From NCBI GenBank assembly GCA_015178975.1, contig WHVD01000193.1, positions 62,001 to 126,000 of the forward strand: a stretch of 64,000 nt of DNA, read 5' to 3'. Position numbers and translations under genes: made by a program. Positions 22,024 to 33,400 of this stretch are shown here, in pieces; the stretch's first letter is position 1; every line of letters starts with the position of its first letter. The DNA comes from Hysterangium stoloniferum (lineage: Eukaryota > Basidiomycota > Agaricomycetes > Hysterangiales > Hysterangiaceae). Below the pieces are notes generated by a model. That model did no database searches. It saw only the letters and a program-made list of their open reading frames with translations, and was not told where the DNA came from.

Positions 22024-24078
22024 TCAAGTCATCATTTCGGCAACCTTCGGAATACCGACACTGACGTATACCTTCACGGCGATCAAACCTCGTTTACGCC
22101 CCTGTCAAAATATACTCTACCATCTGGTTATGCTTTGATACGTCCCCTTTCATTATGATGATCCCTTTTACTCTATGTTTCACATATGCCCATATATACT
22201 TGTAGCCCATGGACTATTCCCTTTTCTCGTAATTCCGCTCTCGGCTAAATCTCGGCTTCCGATCTTATCGTAACTTTCCGGTTCCTAGTCAAGCTTATTT
22301 GTCAATGCCGTTTTCCGCTCTTCCCTTAGTTAGTAGTTTCTAGACGCCGATAACCCATATATAAACCCGCTGTAATGTAACTACTAGACAATCAGAATAT
22401 TGACTTAGATACCCTGTGATGTATCTAGTATATATTCACGAATTTTCCCTTAATTTTCCAGAATTTATTTCAATTTATTTTATTCTATTTTATTTTATTT
22501 ATTAATTCAAGAATTAGGCTATTTTCCTTTTAACTTCGAATACTCAAGGCTTCGAATGACATCATATTATGTAATCGAAGCCTAGAGCGGTCGAAATATA
22601 AGTATAATAAAGCCGGGTTATCTGATTTCGAGAGACCGGGTTTTTATTATATTATATTAGTACATATATGCGCATTATTATCGCGCGATCACGTGACATC
22701 ACGTGACGACGACGTCACAACGTGTTTACAATTCGTCGCGAGTAGTTTTCGCAGCCGCCGGCCGCGTTTATTTCCGTTTCGGCGCCACGGCTTATTTTGC
22801 TTCCACCCTCGGCCATCTCGGGTTTATTCTCTGACTCGACCGGTTCGGATCTTCGGTTCGGATCTTCGAGTCGGGTGATAGCTATGACATCATAGCGGAA
22901 TTATAGAAACTTTTAGAAGCTTCTAATAATTTCCTAATTAGTTATTTAGCTATTATTAAGCAATAATCTCTACATGTATAAAAGGAGGCCTAAATCACTG
23001 AATAAAAAACAACAACTTTATTACTATCAACAGCACCAGCTCAAAGCTTATCTAATCATCCTAAGGACAAAAATAGCCTTAGTCTGATATCTAACTGCAA
23101 GCACCTACACTTGCAGCATCTTGAACTCTTTCTCTTGAACTTAGCTAATTCATCTAAGTTCCCTCAGCTTCCCGGAAAACCTTTAGGCTTACTAATCACT
23201 TAAGTAAATCTAAATTCTCATTACTGAAATCCCTGCCCGTTTAGGTTATTCAAGAGCCCATTTTAACAGCACAGTTAATCGATCTTTAAACAAACGCTTG
23301 GATATTCGACTCTCGGACAATCTCTCTATTTATAAATTATTTAACAGCTTGTTAAATCCTTATAAATAGTAAACTAAAAGGCTACAAGAAAGCGAAGGCT
23401 TACGACAAGTTTCCGCCAACTTATTGCGCATACATTCAGCTCCCGAACCTTTATTCTCAAAGAGAACTTAACTTTCGTAGAGCACGTCACTACAAGTTCA
23501 TCTGAATTTGTCAAGAGACCAAACAAATATTGACTTTAGTTGTTTAAGCTTAATAGCGCAGCTAATTAATCTATCAGTATTTAAATTACTGGACCTTTAT
23601 TTGTTTATTTCTTGAATCCCTTGCCGTGTCAACGCTTGTTAATTATTTGAGAGAGTAAATAGCCGGATACCTTACATACCCTCTAATTTTCCGACTCCAT
23701 TATCTATTCACGACCACCACATTCCGACTCCATCCGATTTACGATTCAACCTACATTTACGACTTCAACCTCTAATCTCCGACTCTCAGTCTCCGACTGT
23801 CTCAGTCTCTGACTGTCTCGGTCTCCGACTGTCTCAGTCTCTGACTCTCTCAGCCTCCGACTCTTGGTCTCCGACCCCTCAACCCAACCCTCAACTTATC
23901 CTTCGGTTTCCGATCGGTAGTTTACCGAGAGGTTTACTTGACAGGACTAGTTTTCGCCCGCCCGAAATTTAAGGACACCTGATGGTAACTTGCGAGGGCG
24001 CAGCACATAAGCTGAAGCCAAGTCCTTCCGTTCGGTCCCTGTCGGCCAGCCGACATCTGTCAGTTTCTGCTCTTAACA
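21943..24078 (+). repeat. Gypsy-type 5' LTR with nested insertion
   Basis: It matches the 3' LTR (28487-29309) at both ends with only a few substitutions. The middle is interrupted at 22415-23676 by another LTR-like insertion. A cluster of ctccgactgtctcagtctctga repeats near 23790-23860 has more units here than in the 3' LTR. Confidence 0.9.
22415..23676 (+). mobile_element. Nested solo LTR (third level)
   Basis: 1,262 bases present in the 5' but not in the 3' LTR of the Gypsy-type element. It starts TGTGATGTAT, ends CCTTACA and is flanked by TACCC duplications (22410-22414 and 23677-23681); the 3' LTR has the empty site near 28960. tataaaagg at about 22977 and aataaaaaac at about 23001 look like an LTR promoter and a polyadenylation signal on the plus strand. 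It encodes no protein, so it is read as a solo LTR of another LTR family. A non-coding LTR-like element of another kind is also possible. Confidence 0.82.
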
Positions 24079-26250
24079 GTATATTCTGATTTCTACTCGC
24101 AAACCCGTCCTTATATCTATTCATTTGTTCATCACTCCACATCAGCATCGCATTACTTATCTTTTACAGAACCCTTTTGTGTTTTCAGACTTCACTCTGA
24201 TTTCCAGATGCAAAGATAAGTTAATGGCCAAAGCTGATCCTGTTTTACTCAGATTCCACTCGTTTTGCCCTGCTTCGATCCTTGTTTTGTCCTGCCCCTG
24301 GTTTGCTCGGCTCCCGATTATTTCCGGATATTCCGAATGGACTAATTTACCACTAGTCACCATACTATCGGAATCCGTCGGCCTCCGGAAATATGCTTTG
24401 CCTGTCATTTACCTTGATGGTATATTATGGATTCAAGTTCGCAATGTGTTGGCCACCTAGTGCTTGGTTTTCTTTACAGATATACCTTCCTAAACCATTG
24501 CTCATAACTCCAAATCGACATCGCCTTGCTTACCCTTGTTCTTTGCCTCGCCTTCGGACCTTTTTCGGGTCCCGACCCCTTTTCCGAACTTTTGTTTGGA
24601 CCCTTTTCCGACCTACCCTTTGGTCCATGCTGTCCCATGCATGTTCCTTGCTTTGTCACTACCTTCCGACCCATTCTCCAACTATTCTCCAACTATTCGG
24701 ATTCCTCTCAACCTCTGCATTGATTCCTACAATGACTCTCCAGACTTTCCGGTTTTTTCGGCAGGTCGGACTCCGAGTCAGGAAGATTTTATGCAGTACC
24801 CATCTCTCATCGGCTTTTGCAACCTGGATACATTCCAAACTGCAATACGCTTTCCGGTTCCCTTCTGGGACATTTTCTGGCTCTTTTCAGTTTCTCTGAG
24901 GAGCATTTACCTGTTTCCCTTGTGGAACAAATCTGGACGTCACCCCTTTGACTAGCAGTATGAGTTGCTTGATTATTTCTAGGATACCACTGTCTCACCC
25001 ACTATAATCCGTTGATTTCCGGGTATTGAGCAGTAAATTTTCCGAAACTTCCGATGCCTCTCATTTGACTGTATTGGTCTGCTCTGAATATTTTCAGACA
25101 TCTCTGGCCTTCGGGCAACCCTTTGCCTTTCTGGGCATTTCTGGCCTTTTGGTACCTCTGGTTCCTTTTGGCATGTTCTACTCTTTCAGTCAACTTTGGA
25201 TTCTTCGGATTCCTTGGATTTCCGGACTTTCCGGAATCTTCGGACCCTTTGGATTTCAATTACCTGTTGAGTATATGCTCGTGAAGATCAGTTTAATCTG
25301 GCATTTCAGGCATCTCTGGCCTTCGGGCACCCATGGCCCTTCTGGGCCTAGCCTTTTCGGCATCTCTGGTCTTTTGGCTTACCACTCTCTCACTTAAACT
25401 CGGATTCCATGGTTATTTCCGAACTTTCCGGAACCCTCGGAACTTTTGGATTCTTCGGACTTCCGGACTTTCCGGAATTTCCAGACCCTTTGGATCCTAC
25501 TTATTTGTTGAGTGATTGTTTGCTGAGATCAGTTAATCCAGCCTTTCAGGCACTTTTGGCCTTCGGGCAACCCTCAGCCCTTTTCTCGGGCACCCCTGGC
25601 CTCTTTTGGCACTCTTGGCCTTCGGGCAACCCTCGGCCCTTTTTGGGCACCTCAAGCCTTTTGGCATATTTGGCCTTTTAGGCATTTATGGCTGTTTTCG
25701 GCATGTTCAACACTTTCACTTAACTTCGGATTCCTCAGATTTCCGGACTTTCTGGAATCCTTGGACCTTTCCGTTCCCAATTATCTGTTGAGTGTTTGCT
25801 TGCCAAAAATCAGTTTAATCCAGCCTTTTCAGGCAAACTTTGGCCTTCGGGCAATCCTAGCCTTTTGGATCCCTGGCCTCTCTTCCGGCCTTTTCAGCCC
25901 TTTTGTCCGACTTCAAATTCTGTGAATTTTCCGACCTCTGGAAACCTCGGACTTTCCAAAACCTTTGGATTTTCCGAATTTCTTGGACTTTCCGAAATCC
26001 TCAAATTTTCGGGAACCCTCGGACTTTCCAGAAACCTTGGACTCTCCAAATTTTAACTCTTTGTTGAGTTTTCCTTTTTGCCATGATTGTTTTTATCTCG
26101 GCTTTTTAGCATATATGGCCTTTTGCGCCATTTCCAACACTTTTAGCATACTTGGTCTTTTGGCACCAATGTTTCGACTCAATTTCAGATTTCCGGATTT
26201 TTCCGACCTCTCCGAACTTTTGGAAACTTCGGATTCCGAAAATGCCATCA
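24079..26250 (+). repeat. Repetitive leader of the Gypsy-type element
   Basis: Internal region built of drifting copies of motifs like ccttcgggcaaccc, ttttggcatctctggcc and ttccggactttccgga, spaced irregularly from about 24540 to 26250 and again near 27940-28400. It gives Phe/Gly/Ser/Leu-rich frames without any known domain. It probably grew by slippage or repeated template switching in a defective element. Confidence 0.6.
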
Positions 26251-26279
26251 CCTGGCCCTTCTCCGAATACCCTTCTGCC

Positions 26280-27800
26280 TTCAATATGGTCATCCGCTTC
26301 TGTCCCGGCCACCTTGGTGGAAAACCTGACGCTATGACTAGACGATGGGACGTCTATCCTAAAGAGGGGAGTAGCGACTACGCCACAGTTAATCTGGATA
26401 ATTTCAAGCCTATGTTTTCATCCGAACAACTGTCCGAGTTAATCCAAGCTACTTACCTTATACATCCAGTCATGCGCAGTGTTATCCTTAAGCACACCTC
26501 AATAACCCGTCCAACCCCGATCATTCCCGATGGTCACTCAACCCGCAAGGTTTCATTAAACTTGACAATTGCATATATGTTCTGGACTCCGACACTCTCC
26601 GACTTCGAGTTTTACAGCATAAACATGACCACCAGATCTCGGGACATTTCAGTATCAATTTACCATTGGACTTATCCGAAGAGAAAATACATGGCCCGGT
26701 CTCCGAGATTTTGTCAAGCATTATTGTAAATCATGCACCAACTGTGCACGTTCCAAATCAAGACGTCACAAACCATATGGCCTACTCAAACAATACCGGA
26801 AAAACCCTGGAATTCAATATCAATGGATTTCATCGAACACCTACCGGCATCCAACGGCCATACCGCAATTCTCGTTGTTGTGGATTGGCTTACCAAGCAA
26901 AGTATTTTCATTCCAACTTATGATACAGTAACATCCATACAGTTGGCCGAATTGTTCAACACTCATGTATTCTCCAAGCATGGCATTTCCGTTGCATGTC
27001 ACTTCCGATTGCGGATCCGAGTTCATCTCTCACTTTTTTAGGTCACTCGGAAAAGCACTTGACATGAAACTCCATTTCACTTCCGGCTACACCCGGAAAG
27101 TGATGGCCAAACCAAACGCATTAATCAAACACTGGAACAGTACATCCAAGTCTATTGCAACTATCAACAAGACAATTGGAAATCACTTCTACCGCTTGCC
27201 GAATTCACATATAACAACACCCCAAATGCTACTACCGGCATTTCGCCTTTCTTCGCAAATAAAGGCTACAACCCAAATATCGCTATCCATCTGGAACGCG
27301 ATCTCACTTCAACCCGTGCTCAGGACTTTGTCACAAACCTCAATGAGCTACACCAAGAACTTCGAAAGAACATCACATCGGCCCATGAACATTACCAACA
27401 CTCCACAGACAAAAATCGGCTGCCGCCCCCTGAACTCAAGATCGGTGACCGAGTATTTGTCAAAACCGAGTTCTTCCAAAAGCCGAGTTCTTCCGAATGA
27501 CTAGGCCATCCAAAAAGCTCGCCAATAAGTACTTAGGACCTTTTTGAAATTATAGCACAAGCAGGCACGCTCTCTTGAATGTTTCAGCTCCCCGAGAATA
27601 TGCGTGCAGTACACCTAGTACAACCTCCGCCTCCACCTGTGGTTATTAACGGGGAACCCGAATTCGAGGTATCGGAAATCCTAGATTCAAAGATGGATAA
27701 TCACCGACGTACCTGCAAACTACTCTATTTGTCAAGTGAACAGGTTACAAAGGTACCGATGAATAAGCATCCTGGATTCTTGCCACAGAACTCGGAAATG
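26280..27800 (+). pseudogene. Gypsy pol remains: RNase H, integrase, chromodomain
   Basis: Fossil coding remains in several frames. They hold the end of an RNase H region, an integrase zinc-binding region, a catalytic-core block (SISMDFIEHLPAS.. and VVDWLTKQ), and a C-terminal chromodomain-like block (EFEVSEILDSK). The order is that of chromovirus pol. It is broken in many places. Confidence 0.8.
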
Positions 27801-28486
27801 CATCGGACATCGTCAAAGATTTCCATCAAGCATATCCAAACACATCCGGACCCCTATAACTTACAGCATCCCGACATTTTTCCGACACCCATAGTTTTGT
27901 ATCCTGTCTCTTTTCCTTCGCTTCCTCCTCAGCCCTCTCAGTGGCTGCCAGCAACTTGGCATTCCCTGTTGCCCTCAGTTCACACTCCGGCCCCTCATGG
28001 GCAATTTCCGGTCCATTCGGACATCTTCCGGCCTTTCCGGCACCTTTTCTGTCCTACTGGTTAGCGTTTATTCTCACACTGCCTTGCACCCTCTGCATTT
28101 TGGCATCTTTGGACTTTCGTCACCCCTGTCTCCCACATTTTCAGTGTGCTCGGATTTCTCGGAACTTCCGGACTCTGTCCTGGACCTTTTCGGACTTTCA
28201 GACCTTATTGGATTTTCGGAATTTTTAGGTTTCCGGACCTTTTCGAGGTTTGAACTTACATTCAAGTATCCAAATATGACCATGGCCTCGTCCTGACCTT
28301 CATCTCGATCTTGACTTTCCAAATCCTCTCCGAATCCTTTCTGAATCCTTTCCAAACCTTTCCGAACCTTTTCCGAACCCTTTCCAGCACCTTGCCAAAT
28401 CCCATCTCTTTCCGACCTTCCTGCTTTCATCTTATTCTTCAGCACTTTTTCGGCCTCCTTGGGATTTCGGCCAAATGGGGGGATAC

Positions 28487-29309
28487 TGTTACGACCGTGT
28501 CGTAACCCATGTCGCAACCCGATGGTCTCCGAGAATACTACAGTCTATCGATGTTTCGAGTTATTGATCAAGTCATCATTTCGGCAACCTTCGGAATACC
28601 GACACTGACGTATACCTTCACGGCGATCAAACCTCGTTTACGCCCCTGTCAAAATATACTCTACCATCTGGTTATGCTTTGATACGTCCCCTTTCATTAT
28701 GATGATCCCTTTTACTCTATGTTTCACATATGCCCATATATACTTGTAGCCCATGGACTATTCCCTTTTCTCGTAATTCCGCTCTCGGCTAAATCTCGGC
28801 TTCCGATCTTATCGTAACTTTCCGGTTCCTAGTCAAGCTTATTTGTCAATGCCGTTTTCCGCTCTTCCCTTAGTTAGTAGTTTCTAGACGCCGATAACCC
28901 ATATATAAACCCGCTGTAATGTAACTACTAGACAATCAGAATATTGACTTAGATACCCTCTAATTTTCCGACTCCATTATCTATTCACGACCACCACATT
29001 CCGACTCCATCCGATTTACGATTCAACCTACATTTACGACTTCAACCTCTAATCTCCGACTGTCTCAGTCTCTGACTCTCTCAGCCTCCGACTCTTGGTC
29101 TCCGACCCCTCAACCCAACCCTCAACTTATCCTTCGGTTTCCGATCGGTAGTTTACCGAGAGGTTTACTTGACAGGACTAGTTTTCGCCCGCCCGAAATT
29201 TAAGGACACCTGACGGTAACTTGCGAGGGCGCAGCACATAAGCTGAAGCCAAGTCCTTCCGTTCGGTCCCTGTCGGCCAGCTGACATCTGTCAGTTTCTG
29301 CTCTTAACA
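28487..29309 (+). repeat. Gypsy-type 3' LTR
   Basis: 823-base LTR, TGTTA...TAACA, uninterrupted. It differs from the matching parts of the 5' LTR at only a few bases (for example near 29213 and 29282), so insertion was recent. Confidence 0.92.
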
Positions 29310-29503
29310 ATGGCCGTATGAAGCATCTGGATTTGAGAACATATTGGTTAAGGCAGGAAGTTGATAGTGGGAAGATCAAAGTTGTTCATCTCCCTACTTC
29401 AGAGATGCCTGCTGATTTATTGACAAAACCATTGGCTAAGCCAAAGGTAGAATACTTACGAAAACTACTGGGACTAGCATAGAGCTGTCTCATCAGGTGG
29501 GAG

Positions 29504-29808
29504 TGTTAGAGTATGATATTACAGCTCTTACATAGTCTATGATGTTCCCTATATTTTTCTGATATTTGTAGTATTTTTCCCAGCACTGTAGGTGCAGTAT
29601 TGAGTGAGTTACCTAGTAAGGTAACTGATGTGTAGGTGCTTAGGTAAGCACCCTGTAGTATACTCCGCTGTGGGTGTGGGAAAGTCTCCTTAGTGTTTAC
29701 TTTCCTCACACTCACAGGTATGTAGTTATTTCACAGTTGAATACATTAAGTGTTTACTTTCCTCACACTCACAGGGTGTTTGTCAAGAGTTATTCAACTG
29801 TTTCAACA
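29504..29808 (+). repeat. Copia 3' LTR
   Basis: 305-base LTR followed by the target duplication ctaca at 29809-29813. It appears identical to the 5' LTR. Confidence 0.95.
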
Positions 29809-29813
29809 CTACA

Positions 29814-30960
29814 ACCAAAGAAACGTCACTCAAGAGCAAACCACAAATGTTCTCACGTGAAGTAGCCCCTCCACCACATGTCGCCTTAGCTAGACACCGA
29901 AGTGTGGCTTTCCTTCAATGCCTCGGCGGTGTCGATAGTATAGCCATGTGCATCCTATTACTTAGTTTTTTCACCCATCTTTTCTCGGCGTCTCCCTTTA
30001 TTCCCAAATGAGGTGGGCTGGTTTGTACGCCAATATTCCAAGCTGCCCGAGGCCGGTTGCCCATCTATCAGGTTTCATCCTCTCATTTTGGTAAGCTGTG
30101 AGGATACCCTATAATCATTCCAATACGTTCGTCGGGCCTGGTGCGCCCAGTCTTGCACCAAGCCTTCTTTATGAGTTCCCATGCCTTCCTCCGTTCAGAT
30201 CCCTCACGCTCTGTACATGCTGCATGCTCTCTTAGTATGCAGTTGTATTTGGGCCCTCAGCTCCTTGTTCATAAACCTGGTGTATTTAGCCATCACTTCC
30301 CCATCCTGTAGGAGTCATTGGCCGCGCACCAAGGAAATTCATGACATTTCCGCTAGTGTACTTGTTTCCCAATAGACGGCCATATTATTTTGTCTGAAGG
30401 TACATGTCCTACCCAGTGATTCACAACAAATTTGGTTCGTTCCAGCATATGCTCGGAGGTTTTCTTCTCCTGCATCCCCCTTTCAGGGTTGTATACTAGA
30501 AGCGACCGGTTGGCTGTTGGCAGCGGGATGCCTGTATTCGGGGGTTGTGAAATTTAGTAGGCTTCGCATTGTCTTCTGTCCCTTACCCACTTCACGGTCA
30601 GCCCCCTTCATTTCTTCTAAGCCCACTGCGCCCTTTTGCTTCCGATTAGGCGTTCTCACCCTTCTGCATTTTCAGAAGTTCTTTGTTCGAACAACCGACC
30701 AACCCACAAATTCTCGTGCTTCGCCAGGTCTATCGTCAACGAATCAACATATTGTGAATCAGAGCATATATGCTGGTCCATTTCTAGTGGAGATGACTGC
30801 ACAAGCAGCAGACCTGTAGCCATTTCCCTTACCTCAGACAACACAGTCGACTGGACGTGTACTCTTTCTTTACTTGTCCCCCCATTGGCACTTAAAAGAT
30901 ATCTTACCCATAGTGGCTTGATCCAGAGTTACAATTTAGTATCAAATGGGGAGCCAGCTA
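29814..30960 (-). pseudogene. Degenerate RNase H-like transposon fragment
   Basis: The minus strand at about 30656-30844 reads CSDSQYVDSLTIDLAKHEN and WVGRLFEQRT, resembling the RNase H1 domain found in fungal non-LTR elements (SDSKYVIDGLTKHL..WENRGW). The flanks to 29850 show only short broken frames in the same direction. The class is uncertain (LINE is most likely). It is an old, broken fragment. Confidence 0.35.
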
Positions 30961-30962
30961 GG

Positions 30963-31081
30963 CAGCATACTCCTATAAACAGCATACTCCTATAAACAGC
31001 ATACTCCTATAAACAGCATACTCCTATAAACAGCATACTCCTATAAACAGCATACTCCTATAAACAGCATACTCCTATAAA
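30963..31081 (+). repeat. 17-base minisatellite, 7 copies
   Basis: Seven perfect tandem copies of cagcatactcctataaa. They end against ccattttacattcccc, which also follows a single cctataaa at 12189 in the duplicated carrier fragment. The repeat therefore grew at this copy after the duplication, or shrank in the other. Confidence 0.95.
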
Positions 31082-31239
31082 CCATTTTACATTCCCCCTA
31101 CCACCACAGATGACCGGAAGGTTCTTCGAAGGTATATACCTAGTGAAGGTTTCGGCAAAGCTCAGTGGGTTGACATATTGCATCTGTCACACCAAGATTA
31201 TTAAATTGCGCATTAATCTGAGCTGGATTGGCCGGCCTG

Positions 31240-32522
31240 TCAAGTAGCAAGGCTTTTGACCAACTCGAACGCGCCAAAAGTAACCATATTTACTGGAACA
31301 GCCCTGAATAATTATGCAAAAAATTAGATTAGTGTACAGGCCGTTTGTGTGAGATGCCACTTTCCGAATCAAAGTTGGAGTCAAGCCAATAAAAAATACC
31401 CTCAAACCCTCCCTGCGGTAGGAACATCGGACGGTTGACAGGATATTATCGTATGGATTAGTTGACGATCTTTCTTTCGCCTGAATACGTGTCTTCACCA
31501 CATCGAACCCAAAAGTAGCTGCCCATCCAACTACGCCCGCGATTCCACCGGCTGCCATAAGACGAGGCCAAGAAAGTTGTTGTTGAAGTTCATCACCCAC
31601 GTCAGGATATAGAGAAGGATGCGGATACGGCGAAGGAGATGGCCTTAGGAGCCTACAGCACCCTTCATACTTTAAATCGCTCACCGGTAAGAACGTTGAC
31701 CTTTACGTCAAAAAGACTAACTCGCCGTTGCAAAATATGCACCATATCCAAGATCGCGGAGCGCCGTGATAGTCATTCCACGATAAAGGCCTTGTATTCC
31801 ATGTTTTCTGAAGATATCTAATGCAACTCGACTTGCGGTGGGTCGCGAATTAATGAGCGCCTGCTGCCGGATTTTCACAAGATCGGTTGGACATGTGATC
31901 AGGCTAGGTAAAAATTAAATAATGCCCCCAATAATTTGAGACACTCACGAGGCAACAATGCCACTACCAGCACCTGCCAAGGTTATTTGTGCTATTGTGG
32001 GCTCTTGTGATTCTTGCCCTAGCTGCAACTTCATAAGATAGCCATAGCTCGAGAAAATAAGGCCGTTTAAAAAGGCATAACTCGCCTGGAAGTTAATTGA
32101 TTCAATAGCAGACTTTATTTGAGCATTATCATTGAACATACCATAGGCGACATGATGCCCTTATAAAGCCCTGGCAATCGCTCATCGTGTAGAATCTTCG
32201 CAATTGTGCTAAATGTACCCAACCTATGGTATATGGTAGTTGTTGCTGGGTCCTGAAATCGAACTTTGACGGTGTCCAGTGGGAATCCCACAATCAGACC
32301 CACAATTCCTGTTATAACGGAAGGGGGAATGAGCTACGGGGCAACATCCATCGAAAACTGCCGAATTGACCTCCCACTGTACCTGCAACGAAGTCTACTG
32401 TGGGATCTAACGCACTGGCTGATATCAGCCAAAGTCAGCCGTTTACGAACACATACGGCGATTCCAAGGAACATACTATTATCTCCGACGGGTCGCGGAT
32501 CTTCCAAGGCTGCAGTGGTCAT
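31240..32522 (-). CDS. Mitochondrial carrier family (SLC25) protein
   Basis: Inner-membrane metabolite carrier with three repeats; the substrate is not determined. The start is ATG at 32522 (MTTAALEDPRPVGDN). After the first intron: DPTVDFVAGTVGG, then VGFPLDTVKVRFQ (signature 1). SLITCPTDLVKIRQQALIN (signature 2) comes next, followed by YRGMTITALRDLGYGAYF. The last repeat has TFGFDVVKTRIQ (signature 3, with the usual Pro replaced by Phe) and GLTPTLIRK. The final exon frame with PVNMVTFGAFELVKS ends at 31240. To reach it, an intron with donor GAAAGT in place of GTAAGT would be needed. Splicing from the GT three bases on gives another C-terminus that ends at 31187. About 300 residues, as usual for the family. 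Possibly impaired by the donor change. Confidence 0.78.
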
Positions 32523-33400
32523 AATATCATGAAGATAATATCCTAGGATAGCGCTATGCGGGTGTCAAGCCGATATCTACCGTGGCTTGTACAAGGATGG
32601 GGTGGGCTCATTTCCCCAGCCAACGCATTGCCGATCGATCTGCGTGACTGGCGCACCAACTCAAAATTCGGACCTCCGACCTGACCAACATGGAGTCAAA
32701 TCATCACAGAACTCATGCCCACTCGGGTTCCTTGAGTGTTCGATAGGGAAGGCGTGTAGAATCTTGGCACTCATATACATCATGAAATAAAAGTTCAAAA
32801 ATTGGAGTTAGAATACATTAGCCACGTTGTTTTGTACGATCCGGGCCATTCAACAAAGTGTGTCCCGCTGAAGATGCAAGCATCTTTTCACCTCGAATGA
32901 CACCACCAATGAAAATTTGAACGAGTCACTATCAACTTAGTTAAGATGTAATCCTGATGCATGGAGGGAGGATTACTACGCGTCAGACACGTGACATGAT
33001 AATTGAGCTTAGAAATTGAATGTCCGCCTTCGTAACATACTGCAACGAAGATATCCTGTCTATACGGAATTGAGTGAGGCTGCCAAATACGACACCTTGT
33101 TTTAAAATCAGCAATCAGCAAATTATACAGATTATTACAAGATCACCTAGTAATTTCTTTATTACTGCAAGGAAATCAAGTTTTGTTTTGTATATCATAA
33201 CGAGCAAAAAAATGGAAATTAAATTATATAATCCCCCTACTATAGGGTGATAATTAAAAGCGTGATGGCTTTGGGAGGGCGACCATGATTTGTATGAGCC
33301 CCAGCAACCTAGCATGAAAGTTTTTTGTCCATTTCCTTAATATCGGACATCTAGGACTGTTTTTGCCGGATTGATTTGGGTACTGCTTCCACCAGAGAAC
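32523..33400. other. Spacer with carrier promoter
   Basis: About 880 bases upstream of the carrier. Short open frames on both strands do not join into a known gene. From about 33110 it is AT-rich. No further feature was recognised. Confidence 0.35.

Larger units (their letters stand above)
21943..29309 (+). mobile_element. Ty3/Gypsy chromovirus-type element, degenerate
   Basis: Inserted in the Copia element with ATGGC target duplications (21938-21942 and 29310-29314). Its LTRs start TGTTA and end TAACA: 5' LTR 21943-24078 (with a nested insertion), 3' LTR 28487-29309 (823 bases). A G-rich polypurine tract sits at about 28474-28484. The internal 4.4 kb has a long repetitive TTCGG/TTTGG-rich region and then scattered remains of RNase H, integrase and a chromodomain, the chromovirus signature. 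No recognisable gag, protease or RT remains. It is broken in many places and cannot have moved by itself. Confidence 0.9.
16959..29808 (+). mobile_element. Ty1/Copia LTR retrotransposon, nested-in
   Basis: LTRs of 305 bases at 16959-17263 and 29504-29808 appear identical by eye, start TGTT and end AACA. The element is flanked by CTACA duplications (16954-16958 and 29809-29813). A primer-binding site should lie just after 17263 (ggttatgggcccc) and a purine-rich tract just before 29504. One long reading frame (17866 onward) has the Copia order gag, protease, integrase, RT, RNase H. It is split at 21942 by a Gypsy-type element (21943-29309); apart from that insertion it looks whole. Identical LTRs mean a very recent insertion. 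Confidence 0.96.

Noticed and set aside
24125-25700. Phe/Leu-rich ORFs taken as membrane proteins
   Set aside because: They arise from the TTCGG/TTTGG repeats inside the Gypsy-type element and shift freely between frames without domains.
30963-31081. CRISPR-like array
   Set aside because: The 17-base units are contiguous, have no spacers and lie in a eukaryotic genome, so it is a minisatellite.
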